NCBI GenBank assembly: GCA_006937955.1
Contig: SSNP01000248.1
Span: 440,903-504,902, forward strand
Length of the DNA: 64,000 bases
Origin: Pachypanchax playfairii
Taxonomy: Eukaryota > Chordata > Actinopteri > Cyprinodontiformes > Aplocheilidae
Reading direction: 5' to 3'
The translations under genes and the position numbers were made by a program. Within the stretch, counting starts at the first letter, position 1. The number at the start of each line of letters is the position of its first letter. Shown here piece after piece: positions 1-10,877 of this stretch. The notes beneath the pieces are model-generated. The model did not search any database, was not told the DNA's origin, and saw only the letters and a list, made by a program, of their open reading frames with translations.

Positions 1-779
1 GCACTGTTACTGTTAGACAATATACAGTAGAGCTAATGTACAGAGATGGGACTATTTTATTAGATAATACATCTGTTTATTTAAAAACTACTATTGATTA
101 AACAAACCACACAACAAATTATTTAAAAAGGTATATCACTTGTACCTTACAAAATGCCATGTCAATATATTACAAGTTTTTTTTACTTAGCATATAGTGT
201 GTAGAATTTTTTTTTTTTTTAAATCCTCAGTCGGGACGTCTAGGTGTGAATTTGCACTTCTAGTGTTTCAAACAAAAACTACTAGGTTGCCTATGGGTGA
301 AATTAGTTGCATGACATGATACCTCAATTCTTACAGTAAGTTGCTAGATTGGAAAACTAAAAGTCAAATGCAGACGTCTTGCGTGGCTAATATTAGCAAG
401 AGGCTAATGGTAATAGCCTATAGCCTACTGTCACTACGTCACTACAAAAATCTGTATACCTTTATCTTGTGCCCGTTTCTCCTCTTCTTCTTTTTCTGTA
501 CTGGGAACCTGATGGCTTCTTTGGTCTTTTACTTGGATCCATCATTACGATGAAGAGTCGACGTCATTACCATTTTTCCATCTTCCATCACCGTTAACTC
601 GCCCATCAACCGGTGTCACGTCACGTGACTCACGTAGATGACATGACCAAACCAATTTTTTTTCTTTCCATTTTTCACACATAACCCAATTAATTAGGCT
701 ACTTGTAGGATATGGGTCTATTTTAATTTTAGGAATAAAATATAATTAATTTTGAAGAAGTTTGTGTTGTATAGCCTCG

Positions 780-1093
780 CTGGCCTGGGATCAGTCTATA
801 CCTCGCCGCCTTCTCGTCTCTTCTGAGGCAAGGGAGGGAGGGAGGGAGCGGGGAGACACACAAGCATTCTGACTCTCAGCCGCAAGTTCAGGTGACAATG
901 AGGGCGCCCCAGCGGCAGCGCCCACTCCACTAATGGAAATGTGCGGCGGTAGTCTAGAAAACTGAGAGTTTTTATTATTATTATTATTGTCATTTTATTC
1001 CTTTTTATTTTTTTCATTAAGGCGCTCAAGCGCCCTTACATAGATGGCGCCCTGGGCGGTCGCCCACATTGCCCATAGCAAAAACCGGCCCTG
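780..1093 (-). mobile_element. hAT-like element end, fragment
   Basis: Read on the minus strand, 1093-1030 begins CAGGGCCGG and continues into a GGGCGACCGCCCAGGGCGCC stretch, an end seen in fish hAT-like elements. A related piece (GGGCCGGCTC then GGCGGTCGCC) is at 55113-55150. The rest of the interval is GC-rich with a TTA microsatellite at 973-990. The opposite end and a target duplication were not found, so the boundary at 780 is a guess. Confidence 0.35.
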
Positions 1094-1900
1094 ACTCAGC
1101 TATTAGGAAGGAAATATCTGCAGGATCCAAATGGACTGAGATAGTCTCTGGGAAAACAGGAGCAGCTGCGCCTCATTGGCCTGACGGCGAGTCTCTGGCA
1201 GGTTAGTGGAGTCTAACTACTCCATTGTGTGCAGAGTGGCTGTGTGAGTGGTGTGTATGTGTTTCAGAATAAAAGTGAGGGATGTGCACCTTTGACTCCT
1301 TCACAACACAAGTCTTACATCAGCGTTTATCAGCTGTATGTGCACACTGTGTCAGCAGGTGAGTGTGTGTGGGTGTTTGTGTACGTGTGTGTGTTGATGC
1401 ATGTGCAGGGACATGATGAATCAAGCTAAAATAGAACACAAGGTTTTTAAGGGAGGCTGTCCTCTGATGCACTTGATTTTGTGAGAGGAGCATTTTTCAA
1501 ACCCCTTGTTTCTCACTTTGTGGTGATTAAACAGGCATTGCTTTTAATTGGCTGTTCTTACTTGCTTCTCTCAACACATGAAGAAAACTTCAGCCTGTTA
1601 GAGACTCTTTTTTTTTCAGAACAAGAACACAGGACAGCAAGGAAATTGACAGAACGGTAAAAACATCCCCAAAAAGAGCAACTTGGGTTAGAAAAAAACA
1701 TTCAAATGTTCATGGAGGAGGAATAAGGAGGAATGCTTAAGCCTGCCGCACATGGAAGCCATCAGCTGAGCTCACAGTCATTCGAGGCCGTTCTAGCTCG
1801 CCGCGTGTGCCTAAATTCCACTGAGTTTTCTGCCTCACAAGGCGTGGAGGTGAGAATCAAAAAACAGGTTTGATATTTCTGACCTCTCAAGATAGAAAAC
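1094..1900. other. Intergenic, nothing recognised
   Basis: Mixed-composition DNA with a TG-rich stretch at about 1340-1410. No coding signature or repeat class was recognised here. Confidence 0.4.
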
Positions 1901-1907
1901 TCAGTGT

Positions 1908-2187
1908 GGGCGGATGTGGCCCAGGTGGTAGAATGGGTCGTCTGGTAACCGGAAGGTCACTGGTTCGATTCTCTGCTCCGCCTGTAGAAAAAGATCACCT
2001 GTCCGTTGTGTCCTTGGGCAAGACACTTAACCTGTTTGCGTGTTGGGTGGTGGTTGGAGGGTGTGTGTCTCTCAGGACAGCTGTGGCTACAACATGTGTG
2101 TAGTTCATCATCACCAAATGTGAGTGTGAATGACATACTGTAGTGTGAAGCGCTTTGGGGGTCATAGGACCTGAGTAAAGTTCTATA
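1908..2187 (+). mobile_element. tRNA-derived SINE
   Basis: The head is tRNA-like, with an A-box-like stretch (GTGGCCCAGGTGG, 1915-1927) and a near-perfect B box (GGTTCGATTC, 1962-1971), the internal polymerase III promoter. The body contains CCTTGGGCAAGACACTTAACC and the tail GTGTGAAGCGCTTTGGG, a LINE-like 3' end common in fish SINEs. A second, diverged copy is at 60035-60330. It is not a tRNA gene because the cloverleaf is degenerate. Confidence 0.75.
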
Positions 2188-2325
2188 CCATATGCGCCCT
2201 GCGAGGGACTGGCGACCTGTCCAGGGTGTCTCCTGCCTCTTCACCGCTGGAGATTGACACCAGCTTCCTGCAACCCTGAACAGGAAGAAGCAGATTCAGA
2301 AAATGGATGGATGGCTGGATGGACA
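2188..2325 (+). repeat. Dispersed 3'-tail repeat ending in GGAT
   Basis: The block CTGCGAGGGACTGGCGACCT to CCTGAACAGGAAGAAGCAG then (GGAT)n is a widespread fish repeat tail. Diverged pieces recur at 6662-6785 and 8350-8460. It abuts the SINE and may be part of a composite. Confidence 0.55.
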
Positions 2326-2357
2326 GATGACGGGCAAATAGATGATTTAATTTGTTC

Positions 2358-2476
2358 ACTTTTGTTTAGTTTGGCTTAGGGTTAGGTATAGACCACTAAT
2401 GGTTAAGGTTAGGAAAAGTGTCTGGGTTAGGCATAAATTCAGCTAGTAAAATCAATGGAAGTCAATCGACGGTTTC
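2358..2476 (-). repeat. Inverted fragment of the CA-flanked dispersed repeat
   Basis: Its reverse complement matches the repeat at 5090-5370: both contain ACTTCCATTGATTTTA followed by a CTAACC-rich stretch and TAACCATTA. It shows that the 5 kb unit is a dispersed family and not a one-off. Confidence 0.65.
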
Positions 2477-2705
2477 ATGTTTCTCAATTCATCAGTTTAC
2501 CTGCCAGGACAAAATCAATATTTACTTTAAATTTCAAATGAATTCTGACTGTCTACTTTGTCAGATCTAAACTGAACAAAGTAACAGGTCTTTTTACAGG
2601 TTGAATTTTTAACAAAAAGATTTTCAGATAAGAGTACTAAAAATGTTTGATATTTAGACTTTAAATCAGCCTTTTTTCAGTTTTAGTCCCTTTATGAAAC
2701 ACTTG

Positions 2706-2940
2706 CTTGTGGGGGGGGGCGTGGCCACCCCAAGCTGCAGCCTAGCCACCCCACTGGCCACCCCATAGACTGCCTGTCTCAACTATCAGATTCAGAGAGC
2801 AAATATTGAAGAGGTTTATAGTGATGTGTAGGAGACCTATAATATGGAAACCCTGTGTTTTCTTGGACATGTATGCCACCCCAAAAATATGACAGATTCA
2901 GTGTGGCCACCCCACTAAAAAATTCCTGGCTCCGCCCCTG
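2706..2940 (-). mobile_element. hAT-like non-autonomous element or fragment
   Basis: On the minus strand it starts CAGGGGCGGAGCCAGG and contains repeated GGGGTGGCCAC motifs. The far end is GTGGGGGGGGGCGTGGCCAC on the plus strand. Starts of CAGGGGCGG type are usual for hAT elements. No clean 8-bp duplication could be seen. Confidence 0.4.
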
Positions 2941-3662
2941 TCAGCTGTACCTGACATGATGACGTTTATCTAAACTCTGAAGCTTCTGTTTGAAATCTGA
3001 GATATACACAGCTGTAAAACTGATCCAGAGATCCCATTAGATCCCCAAATCTGTGAATTAGAGTGGTGTGATGAACAAATACTTAACAGGATTAAGACAC
3101 TAAAGTCCTAAGTCTGCAGCCATCATGACGTTGGACACCATAGGGAAAGCAATTTCTGTTAAAACCAGATTTATATTCATCAAAAATATTTTGTTGTCCT
3201 ACAAAATAAATCTGTTGTTTGGTCTAAGATTTTAAAGACAGTAGGATCTCTAGGCAATGTATAAGCCACTAGTGCATACCAAACATGGCTTACATATCTT
3301 CAGCTATTAGTGATCTACATGTTTAACTACACTGTTGTTCACACAGTTTAAAATATCAAATATTTCAACTTCTGTGGGTGTAGCGTGACAGAGGAATTGA
3401 ATTTTCACAGAAAAAACACTAAAGGCACTTTTTATGAATGTCTGACACATTGAGCTCAACCAAGACAACAAATAAAAAGTAAAAGCTTTTTTTCAGTTCT
3501 TAGGTCTTGTGTTTAAGGACATAACAGAAATCATCCTGACTGGGTTTAAAATTATGTATGCTGAAGCTCAGGTAAACTATTACACCATGTCATTATTTAA
3601 CAACAATTAGCCAAAATACTGACAGAGAGTAAAAAACCTGACTGTACCCAAACTTTAGAGCT
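2941..3662. other. Intergenic AT-rich, nothing recognised
   Basis: No open reading frame, tandem repeat or repeat family recognised. Confidence 0.4.
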
Positions 3663-3670
3663 ATTAGTTA

Positions 3671-4249
3671 CAGTGTTAATTTTGGCAAGAAATTTTAATT
3701 TAGTTTTAGTCATAGTTTTTTGACTAAAATTCTTTTCAATTTTAGTCACTAAGTTAGTTTTAATTGTAGTCTAATTTTAGTCGACGAAAATATGTGGCAG
3801 TTTTAGTCAACTAAAATCAATTGTAGATTTAGTCGACTAAAATAAGTATATTTTCTAAAGTATTCATTTAACAACTGCAATATAGTACATGGACATTTTC
3901 TTACCATTCCACACTTCATCTGGCGTCTTCCTGGGAACATCTCAAACAACTACGGAAGCCTCTGCTCACCGCTCAATAAGCCGAGCTCTGATTGGTTCTT
4001 TTCACAGTAGCCCCAGCTGTTAGCTTCTTGACTGATTCCTCTCTGCATCTTTCTTTTCCTCTGATTGGATTTCGTCACTGTCTATATTCGTCTCATCTTT
4101 TATTTGTCAACGAAAATCAACATAATTTTAGTCATAATAATCGTCTCAAATAGGGCCGTCTATTTTAGTTTTTGTTTCGTTTTTGTCCTCAAAAATATAT
4201 TTGTGACTAAAATTATGACGAAATATTTTAGTCAACGAAATTAACACTG
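3671..4249. mobile_element. hAT-type MITE with perfect 8-bp target duplication
   Basis: Termini are CAGTGTTAATTT on the left and AAATTAACACTG on the right, flanked on both sides by ATTAGTTA (3663-3670 and 4250-4257). An 8-bp duplication with CAG..CTG ends is the signature of the hAT superfamily. The 579-bp interior is built from many degenerate TTTTAGTCAACGAAA / TTTTAGTCGACTAAA motifs in both orientations and has no coding capacity. It depends on a transposase encoded elsewhere. Confidence 0.88.
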
Positions 4250-4257
4250 ATTAGTTA

Positions 4258-4788
4258 GTAGTCAGTTAACACTGAGGAAACATTTAGTTTGAACTAAACT
4301 GAGACGAGCAGCATCTTAACTGTAACTGTGTGTGTTGACAGAGCTCTTGTCAGGATTTTTATGATTTTACAATATGAAGAATCCAACAATCACTGAGTGT
4401 TTGTTTTGAGTTATTTCTTTAACACATTTTGTGAGAGAACCAGTAAAATCAGTGAGGTCAAGATGCACATGGCAGTAAAACTCAGGAAAAGTCCACTACA
4501 GACCTGAACATGATTACACCCATTAAAGGAAACTATAAAACTGTATTATTATTACTTATGCACACATTAAAATTTGTGTCAGTCAGAATAAAATGAAGCA
4601 GGACTGTTACGTCTACTTTGATACTGTGGTCAACATCATGACTCAAAACTATAAACATGGTCATGTTTTAAGCTACCTAAATCTTACTCCGAGGGTTTTG
4701 AGGGTGAGCGAAGGTTCAGGGTTTTAAAAATGCCACTTTTGAGGGTGTGAATCAAGCACTGAACCCTGACCACTATCATCACAGCCAG

Positions 4789-4790
<2 letters not shown>
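4258..4790. other. Intergenic, nothing recognised
   Basis: AT-rich sequence with no supported gene or repeat unit. Confidence 0.4.
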
Positions 4791-4792
<2 letters not shown>

Positions 4793-4819
<27 letters not shown>

Positions 4820-4820
4820 C
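4793..4820 (+). repeat. (TG)n microsatellite
   Basis: About 14 uninterrupted TG units. Confidence 0.95.
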
Positions 4821-5031
4821 ATGTGCATACAGGCAGTCATATTGTGTGTGTGAGATGGGGGCGGGGATGACCTACAAAAATTAGATGCACTTGTGTGTTT
4901 CTAAATATTGTTTTTATTCCATTCTTCATCATCAGCGTGTGTGTTTAATCAACCATGTATGAAACTGGATGTTTGTGTATGTAAATATGAGACTCCTAAC
5001 ACACACAAGTCCACACCCATCTTCAGGCTAT

Positions 5032-5033
<2 letters not shown>

Positions 5034-5079
<46 letters not shown>
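5034..5079 (+). repeat. (CA)n microsatellite
   Basis: About 22 uninterrupted CA units directly before the dispersed repeat at 5090. Confidence 0.95.
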
Positions 5080-5082
<3 letters not shown>

Positions 5083-5397
5083 AGTGTGTTTTGTTATCCT
5101 TATGGGGACCGTCCATTGACTTCCATTGATTTTAGTAACTAGATTTATACCTAACCCAAACCCTTTTCCTAACCTTAACCATTACTGATCTATAACTAAC
5201 CCTAAGACTAACTAAAACTCTATTCACACCATACCTATAAACCTAACCCCTAACCCTAAAAAGGGGAGTCCCCCTCATGGGGACCAGGCTTCAGTCCCCA
5301 TAAGAACCCTCGGACCCCAGAAAGATAGTAAAAGTCAGGAAACGGGTCCCCAGGAGGTCAGAAATACAAACCCACACACACACACACACACACACAC
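5080..5397 (+). repeat. CA-flanked dispersed repeat with CCTAACC blocks
   Basis: The unit runs from AAGTGTGTTTTGTTATCC through ATGGGGACC, a stretch of (C)CTAACC-like words, then GGGGACCAGGCTTCAG, and ends in another (CA)n array (5372-5397). An inverted partial copy is at 2358-2476. The TAACCC words look telomere-like but are irregular and internal to the repeat. Confidence 0.6.
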
Positions 5398-5399
5398 GT

Positions 5400-6650
5400 C
5401 TTGCTCCATCTGTTTGTTTTTCCCCCCGTTCTTTACCATATTCTTCAAAGCTGTGTTCTCAGTATTTTTATCTTTAGTTTTTCACTGTTATAGCAGAATG
5501 TTAAAACTCTAAGAGGTCCAATTCATGGAATACAATTCATTGCATTCTTTTGTAGTAAAGTCCAAGTACAGGAAATTTAGTATTTTTAGGGAGGTGGGGG
5601 TGATAACCTAAAAAAATATATAATTACAGTAAGGAGTGACAAATCTAATGATGATTATTTTTTTGCATCATATCTACAAGCTCAGATCTACCAAACCAGA
5701 CAAGACCCCAGGTGTAGGCTGTTGCAAAGAAACCCCCGAGACCGCACATAACTGCAGGGTGTAAGATGCTGGCATGGAAAACAGACATGTACTATAACCA
5801 AGTGGCTCTCATAGTGTAACAGGAACATCTGAGCAGAGTATGAACTGAAAACCCAAAGGCCAAAGTGGGAAACACCTCCAAAGCTGTTAGAGAATGACTG
5901 AGCTAAGATTCTCTATAGGACTTCCAGATACGCAGCAAAAGAATGGTGATGAAGAACCAACCAACATTGTGGTGCTGAACAAAAAGCAGAGGAAAGCTGT
6001 TGTGGTTGATTTAGGAATAACAAGCAAATGCAATATCAATAAAAAAATAAGAACATGAAAAACTTGAGAAATACTAAATAAAATGACTCATTAGATGAAC
6101 ACAAATTATTTGAGGGCAGTTTTTCCACCCAAAAAATACAATTTGTCTGCACAGAAATTGTGTGTATTACATCTCATAAATAAACACAGTTTGCATACAG
6201 CCAAAGTGGAAAAACTCATCTAATGAGTCATTCCTGTGAGTGTGCATGTGAATTTGTGAAATGTGTAGTGTAAAGCATTTTGGCAGTCATCTGATTTAAG
6301 AAATGCGCTAACAACATTTACATTGTTTTTGGTGCAGGGGCAAAGAGAAGAGCCAGAGAGGGTCATCAAACAACTCATCCCAGTTCATTTTAATCATCCT
6401 GTTGGTGTTTTAGTTTATTTCTCTAGAATTCAACATTTTGCACATATTTGTCGGTTAATTCAGCTGCAGGCGTTATTGTTCAGTGAGTGATGTGAATAGA
6501 GCAAAAACCTACTGTCTAATTACTCTACAGCTGACATTAATTATGAAATGTTTATTTCCTGTTTAAATGTTAAATTAACATTGATTCATAATCTGTGGGG
6601 AGCAGAATGAGAGAGAGATTTATTAATTACCGTGTGATCATTACTCGTTC
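5400..6650. other. Intergenic; SINE tail fragment at 6222-6312
   Basis: Mostly unrecognised AT-rich DNA. At 6222-6312 TGTGAATTTGTGAAATGTG to AAATGCGCTA resembles the 3' end of the tRNA-SINE at 1908-2187, without its head. Confidence 0.4.
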
Positions 6651-6661
6651 ACAGTTACAGA

Positions 6662-6785
6662 AATCTGGCCCTGCGATGGACTGGCAGCCTGTCTTGTATA
6701 ACCCCACTTCTCTCTGAGGAACTACTAGAGACAAACCCTGTGACCCTCCACAGGGACAGAATGCAGAAAATGAAAAGATGGATGT
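6662..6785 (+). repeat. Diverged dispersed 3'-tail fragment
   Basis: CCCTGCGATGGACTGGCAGCC to AAAATGAAAAGATGGATG is a decayed relative of 2188-2325. Confidence 0.45.
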
Positions 6786-7069
6786 TGCTCTGATAGACGC
6801 AGTAAATAATTGTTTTGCACTCTGATTTGATCTCTTCCTGATTAGAGGCAGATTTCACCTGCAGCCAGTTCACACTCAGCATCAGGGATCAAACTGAAAT
6901 CAAGACATGGGAATCTGTTTGCAGGATATTTCTGACATATTTCATTTTTAAAACTCTAGTTATGTTGGTAAAAAATGTTTAACACTAATTTGTGATGGTT
7001 GAATTAGTCAGTCAATCATTTTCTGTTTTTCCCTGTTCAAGGTTGCAGGGAGATGGTGTCTATATCCCG

Positions 7070-7089
7070 GGGGGGGGGGGGGGGGGGGG
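7070..7089 (+). repeat. Poly-G run
   Basis: About 20 consecutive G residues. Length is prone to sequencing error. Confidence 0.9.
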
Positions 7090-7244
7090 TAAATTACGAT
7101 CAGAATTTAGGTTTTACAAAAATAATCTTTATTTTCTCTTGTGTTATCAGAGTTTTTTGTGATATTTGTTTGTGTTTTATGAACCAAAAAAAAAAAAAAT
7201 CCAATCCCCTCCGGTTGCATCCGGAGGGGAGAAAAACCAGAGAC

Positions 7245-8212
7245 AAAAGTAATCATCAGTAACCATTGTCTAATGCAAATAAAACAATGGCTTGGCGCAA
7301 ACTCCCTTCAACTAAACTCCGAAAAAACGGAAGTGTTAGTGATCGCCCCTGATGAAGCTATTCCAGGGATCAAGCAGTATTTGAGTGTTCAGAGCTTGTC
7401 TTGTAAGTCAAGTCTCAGAAATCTTGGAGTAATTTTTGACAAGGAAATGTCATTACAGCAACATTCAAAGCAGCTCACTCGAAATTGCTTCTTTCAGCTA
7501 AGGAAAATCTCTAAACTTAGAACAATGGTATCCAAAGCTGAGCTCGAGATGATTCTCCATGGTTTTGTGTCTTCTCGTTTAGACTATTGTAACAGTTTGT
7601 TTTCTTGTCTAAACAAAAAAGAGTTGTCTCGTTTGCTGCAGGTCCAAAATTCTGCTGCACGGTTGCTGACTCGATCCAGCAGAAGGGCTCATATCACACT
7701 GATTCTGAAAGCTCTCCATTGGCTCCCTGTCTCTTTTCGTGTCAATTTCAAAATCCTGGTGCTCACTTTTAGAGCCTTGCATGGCCAGGTACCTTCCTAC
7801 ATTAGAGACTTGTTGTGTCCGTGTACCCCCACTCGGAGGCTGAGATCGTTAGATGAAAACTTACTCCGGGTCCCTCGTTCTCGTTTTAGGACCCGAGGAG
7901 ACCGATCCTTTCAGGTCGTTGCGCCGAGGCTCTGGAATGATCTTCCACCCTCCTTACGTTTGCTTGACTCTGTCGATGCATTTAAGAATAAACTAAAACC
8001 CACTTGTTCCTGCAGGCATTATCAGCACGGTAGATAATGGGTATTATGACCATCATATATTTATGTCTATTTTGTTGTACACTGTTTTTATTGCATCTTT
8101 TTCTGTATTTTTTTTTTTGCTCCTTTATGTGAAGCACTTTGTGACTTCTCCTGTCTTTGAAAGGTGCTATATAAATAAAATTTACTTACTTACTTACTTA
8201 CTTATTTAATCT
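7245..8212 (+). mobile_element. L2-like LINE, 5'-truncated, 3' end
   Basis: This is the last part of an L2-like non-LTR retrotransposon. An open frame (7273-8037, 254 codons, but homology begins slightly upstream) covers the end of the reverse transcriptase and the C-terminal region. Visible blocks are NSEKTEVLV, RLDYCNSLF, LQVQNSAARLLT, LHWLPVSFRVNFKIL, RGDRSFQVVAPRLWNDLP. The endonuclease and catalytic reverse transcriptase motifs are missing. The 3' end is GCTATATAAATAAAATTTA followed by a (CTTA)n tail at 8183-8212, as usual for this group. It cannot move by itself. The frame has no stop, so the truncated copy is fairly young. Confidence 0.88.
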
Positions 8213-8349
8213 CAGCACGAAAAACCAAGAACACAAACCCACTTTTATACAAACTACATGACATGAACATATTGTCATGTGGAAACGCCACGTAGACTGT
8301 TACTAGGTGTGAGTGTCTGAAAATGATTTTCTGTCTCTTCGTGGTCCTG

Positions 8350-8460
8350 TGATGTCACAGCGACCTGTCCAAGGTGTAACCCCCTCTCTCACCCAATGAC
8401 TGCTGGAGACACCAGCTCCTTATGACCCTGAACACGATGCAGCAGGTGCAGAGAATGACT
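8350..8460 (+). repeat. Diverged dispersed 3'-tail fragment
   Basis: GCGACCTGTCCAAGGTGTAACC to CCTGAACACGATGCAGCAGG matches the repeat tail class of 2188-2325 with many changes. Confidence 0.4.
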
Positions 8461-10510
8461 AACATTGTTCTGTTGAATTTAAACCTTCAGAACATCGGGT
8501 GTCAGCTCTGATAAAAGCTGCAGGAAAAACCATTAATTTTCATAAAATATGAACAATTTGATGGTTATTGACAGAACACACTGTGCATGCATGAGAAAAC
8601 ATGCAGAGTCCACAGTGAAAGGAGCAACCAATCAGAAAGCACCAGCGGTCACAGTTCTGGTTCTCAGATCCATTTGACTTCAGAAGGATTAGGAAGAAGA
8701 CACACAAATAGCAAAGAAACGATGAAAACTGCTATGAAGAATAAGAGATCAATAAGCTTAGAACAATAAATATGGATTTTTAATTACCATCATGACCTGT
8801 TAAACTTGATATATTTATGAGTTTTGATTATAATACTGAAGCAATCATACACTTCTGGAAAAACAATAATCTGGTTCTGTATGCAGGATGCAAGATTAGC
8901 AATTCTGACAGCAAAACAGTTTCATTGTTTAAAGTGAAATATTTGTATTAGAGTAAGTAAAAAGTTTCGATGTTTAGATGAATAACCGACCATGATTGAA
9001 CCTACTGATGAAACACTTTGATTATGAACTACAGTAACTTGGACAGACAAGCAGCCCTCACACATATAGGAAATCATTGTTGTATAAACAGACAAAGCCT
9101 TGTGAGTCAGAGGAGCAGTGATTCACCGCAACAACTAGGTGCAAGGTGATTCAAGGATTATAGTAGTCCGCAGAAGGCTCTTTGACTATAATGTAGGTCC
9201 TGCTTCCCCTCCCAACTCAACACTCGAGAGGTTCTGTCATCCTTGACCTAAATTAGACACCTCCTTTCCTCCTCTCGCCCTCCATTCCTCTCTGATTTCC
9301 TCTCAGCCTCTGCTGGGTTTAGTCTCAATGGGAAAAGAAATGGTTTGTGAAAAAAAAAAGAAGTTGTCAATTCCAGGCCAACATGCTGCGAAGGGTAAAA
9401 GGGTGAATATAAGCTAATGAAGTCAGTCCTGAGTGGAAACAGCAGTGCAATTTGATTCTTTTCCCTCCAGCTCCATTTTCACTTGTTAACTTGACACATT
9501 GGACCTCTTTAGCTGCTCTCGTCTCTCCTTGCACAATCTCTCCATTTTTTGTTTTCATTCTTCTTCAGTTACCATCAACTTTGTCTCTTTTCTCCCTCTT
9601 TCTTTCACAATTTGCTTGATTCTTTTGACTCCTTCCATCTATTCCTCCTAACTCTCTGTCATTCCAAATATACATCACTGCCTCTTATTATGGAAGCAGA
9701 ACACGGCCTGAAGGTTGCATTGCTCATTCCCATCACAAGTTTAATGTGGTTTGCTTTGTATTTGTGGTAACTGAAAATCATCAAACTACTTAATTTCAAT
9801 CAACAATGTTGACTGACTTCTAAAAGTCAAAAGATGAAGTGAGGACCGGCCTCTTCGTGTAAATGTGATTCATTAGTAATCAGTGTGACAGGTGTTAATC
9901 CCATAAATGTGATGGGCCAGTAATTTATCTTGTTAATAAATGTCTCTTTATATTAGGGATTAGATAAGGTTATGTTAATTAAATTAAAGCAAGCAAATAG
10001 TAAATTAAATGAAACAATGACTTTTTATTAAATTTCTTTATTAAGTTTAGGCCTTTTACTGGAGACCTTAGAGCTGGAGGGTTCCTCGCAGAATGTTAGT
10101 TGTTCCTTGCATCTCTGGGATGGATATCTCTAATGTTTCAAAGATTTTCATGTTTTCCCATGAGTGCTTTGTTTAGAGAGAGGTAATGGGCATTGTTCAT
10201 CAGCAGTGCTCAGGTCGCGTCTGCACCCTCAACTCAATCTCACCACAAACACCTCGTGCACTCACATATACCAATACTCACACCCAACAAGTTATTTTCA
10301 GAGTTAGGGAAAAGGGCGAGTCTTACATTATCTCTTTTTCCTGTCACCTACCTGGGACAGTGTGGGCTGACTGTCTAAGGCCGGGCTGACCACTTCTTAG
10401 GGTTGCTAGGGGTTCAGGTGACACACTTCAAAGAGGGTTGATGTGGATGATTGTTTGTGTTTAAATCTTTTTGTTTCATTATTGTGAGTAAGTGAGGGTG
10501 TGTGTGTGTA
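8461..10510. other. Intergenic, nothing recognised
   Basis: No credible gene. The short reading frames here have no recognisable domain. A TG run at 10495-10511 is where Tc1 copy 1 inserted. Confidence 0.4.
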
Positions 10511-10826
10511 CATACAGTGGGGCAAAGAAGTATTTAGTCAGCCACCAATTGTGTAAGTTCTCCCACTTAAAAAGATCAGAGAGGCCTGTAATTTTCATCA
10601 TAGGTATACCTCAACTATGAGAGACAAAATGAGGAAAAAAAATCCAGAAAATCACATTGTCTGATTTTTAAAGAATTTATTTGCAAATTATGGTGGAAAA
10701 TAAGTATTTGGTCACCTACAAACACGTAAGATTTCTGGCTTTCACAGACCTGTAACTTCTTTAAGAGGCTCCTCGGTCCTCCACTCGTTACCTGTATTAA
10801 TGGCACCTGTGTGAACTCGTTATCAG

Positions 10827-10834
10827 TATAAAAG
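10827..10834 (+). promoter_or_regulatory. TATA box of Tc1 copy 1 transposase
   Basis: TATAAAAG lies about 43 bp before the transposase ATG, just inside the left inverted repeat. The spacing fits a core RNA polymerase II promoter with a very short leader. The same octamer is at the same place in the other two copies. Confidence 0.6.
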
Positions 10835-10877
10835 ACACCTGTCCACAACCTCAAACAGTCACGCTCCAAACTCCACT

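Noticed and set aside
1908..1980. tRNA gene
   Set aside because: The head has A and B boxes but is attached to a SINE body and tail and has no proper cloverleaf.
5160..5260. Interstitial telomere array
   Set aside because: The CTAACC words are irregular and part of a dispersed repeat also found inverted at 2358-2476.
7208..7232. Perfect 9-bp hairpin CCCCTCCGG / CCGGAGGGG
   Set aside because: Short isolated palindrome before the LINE fragment, with no T-run or other sign of function.
10615..10869. 84-codon minus-strand frame shared by all three Tc1 copies (also 15400-15654 and 60889-61143)
   Set aside because: It overlaps the left inverted repeat and leader; conserved only because the elements are nearly identical.
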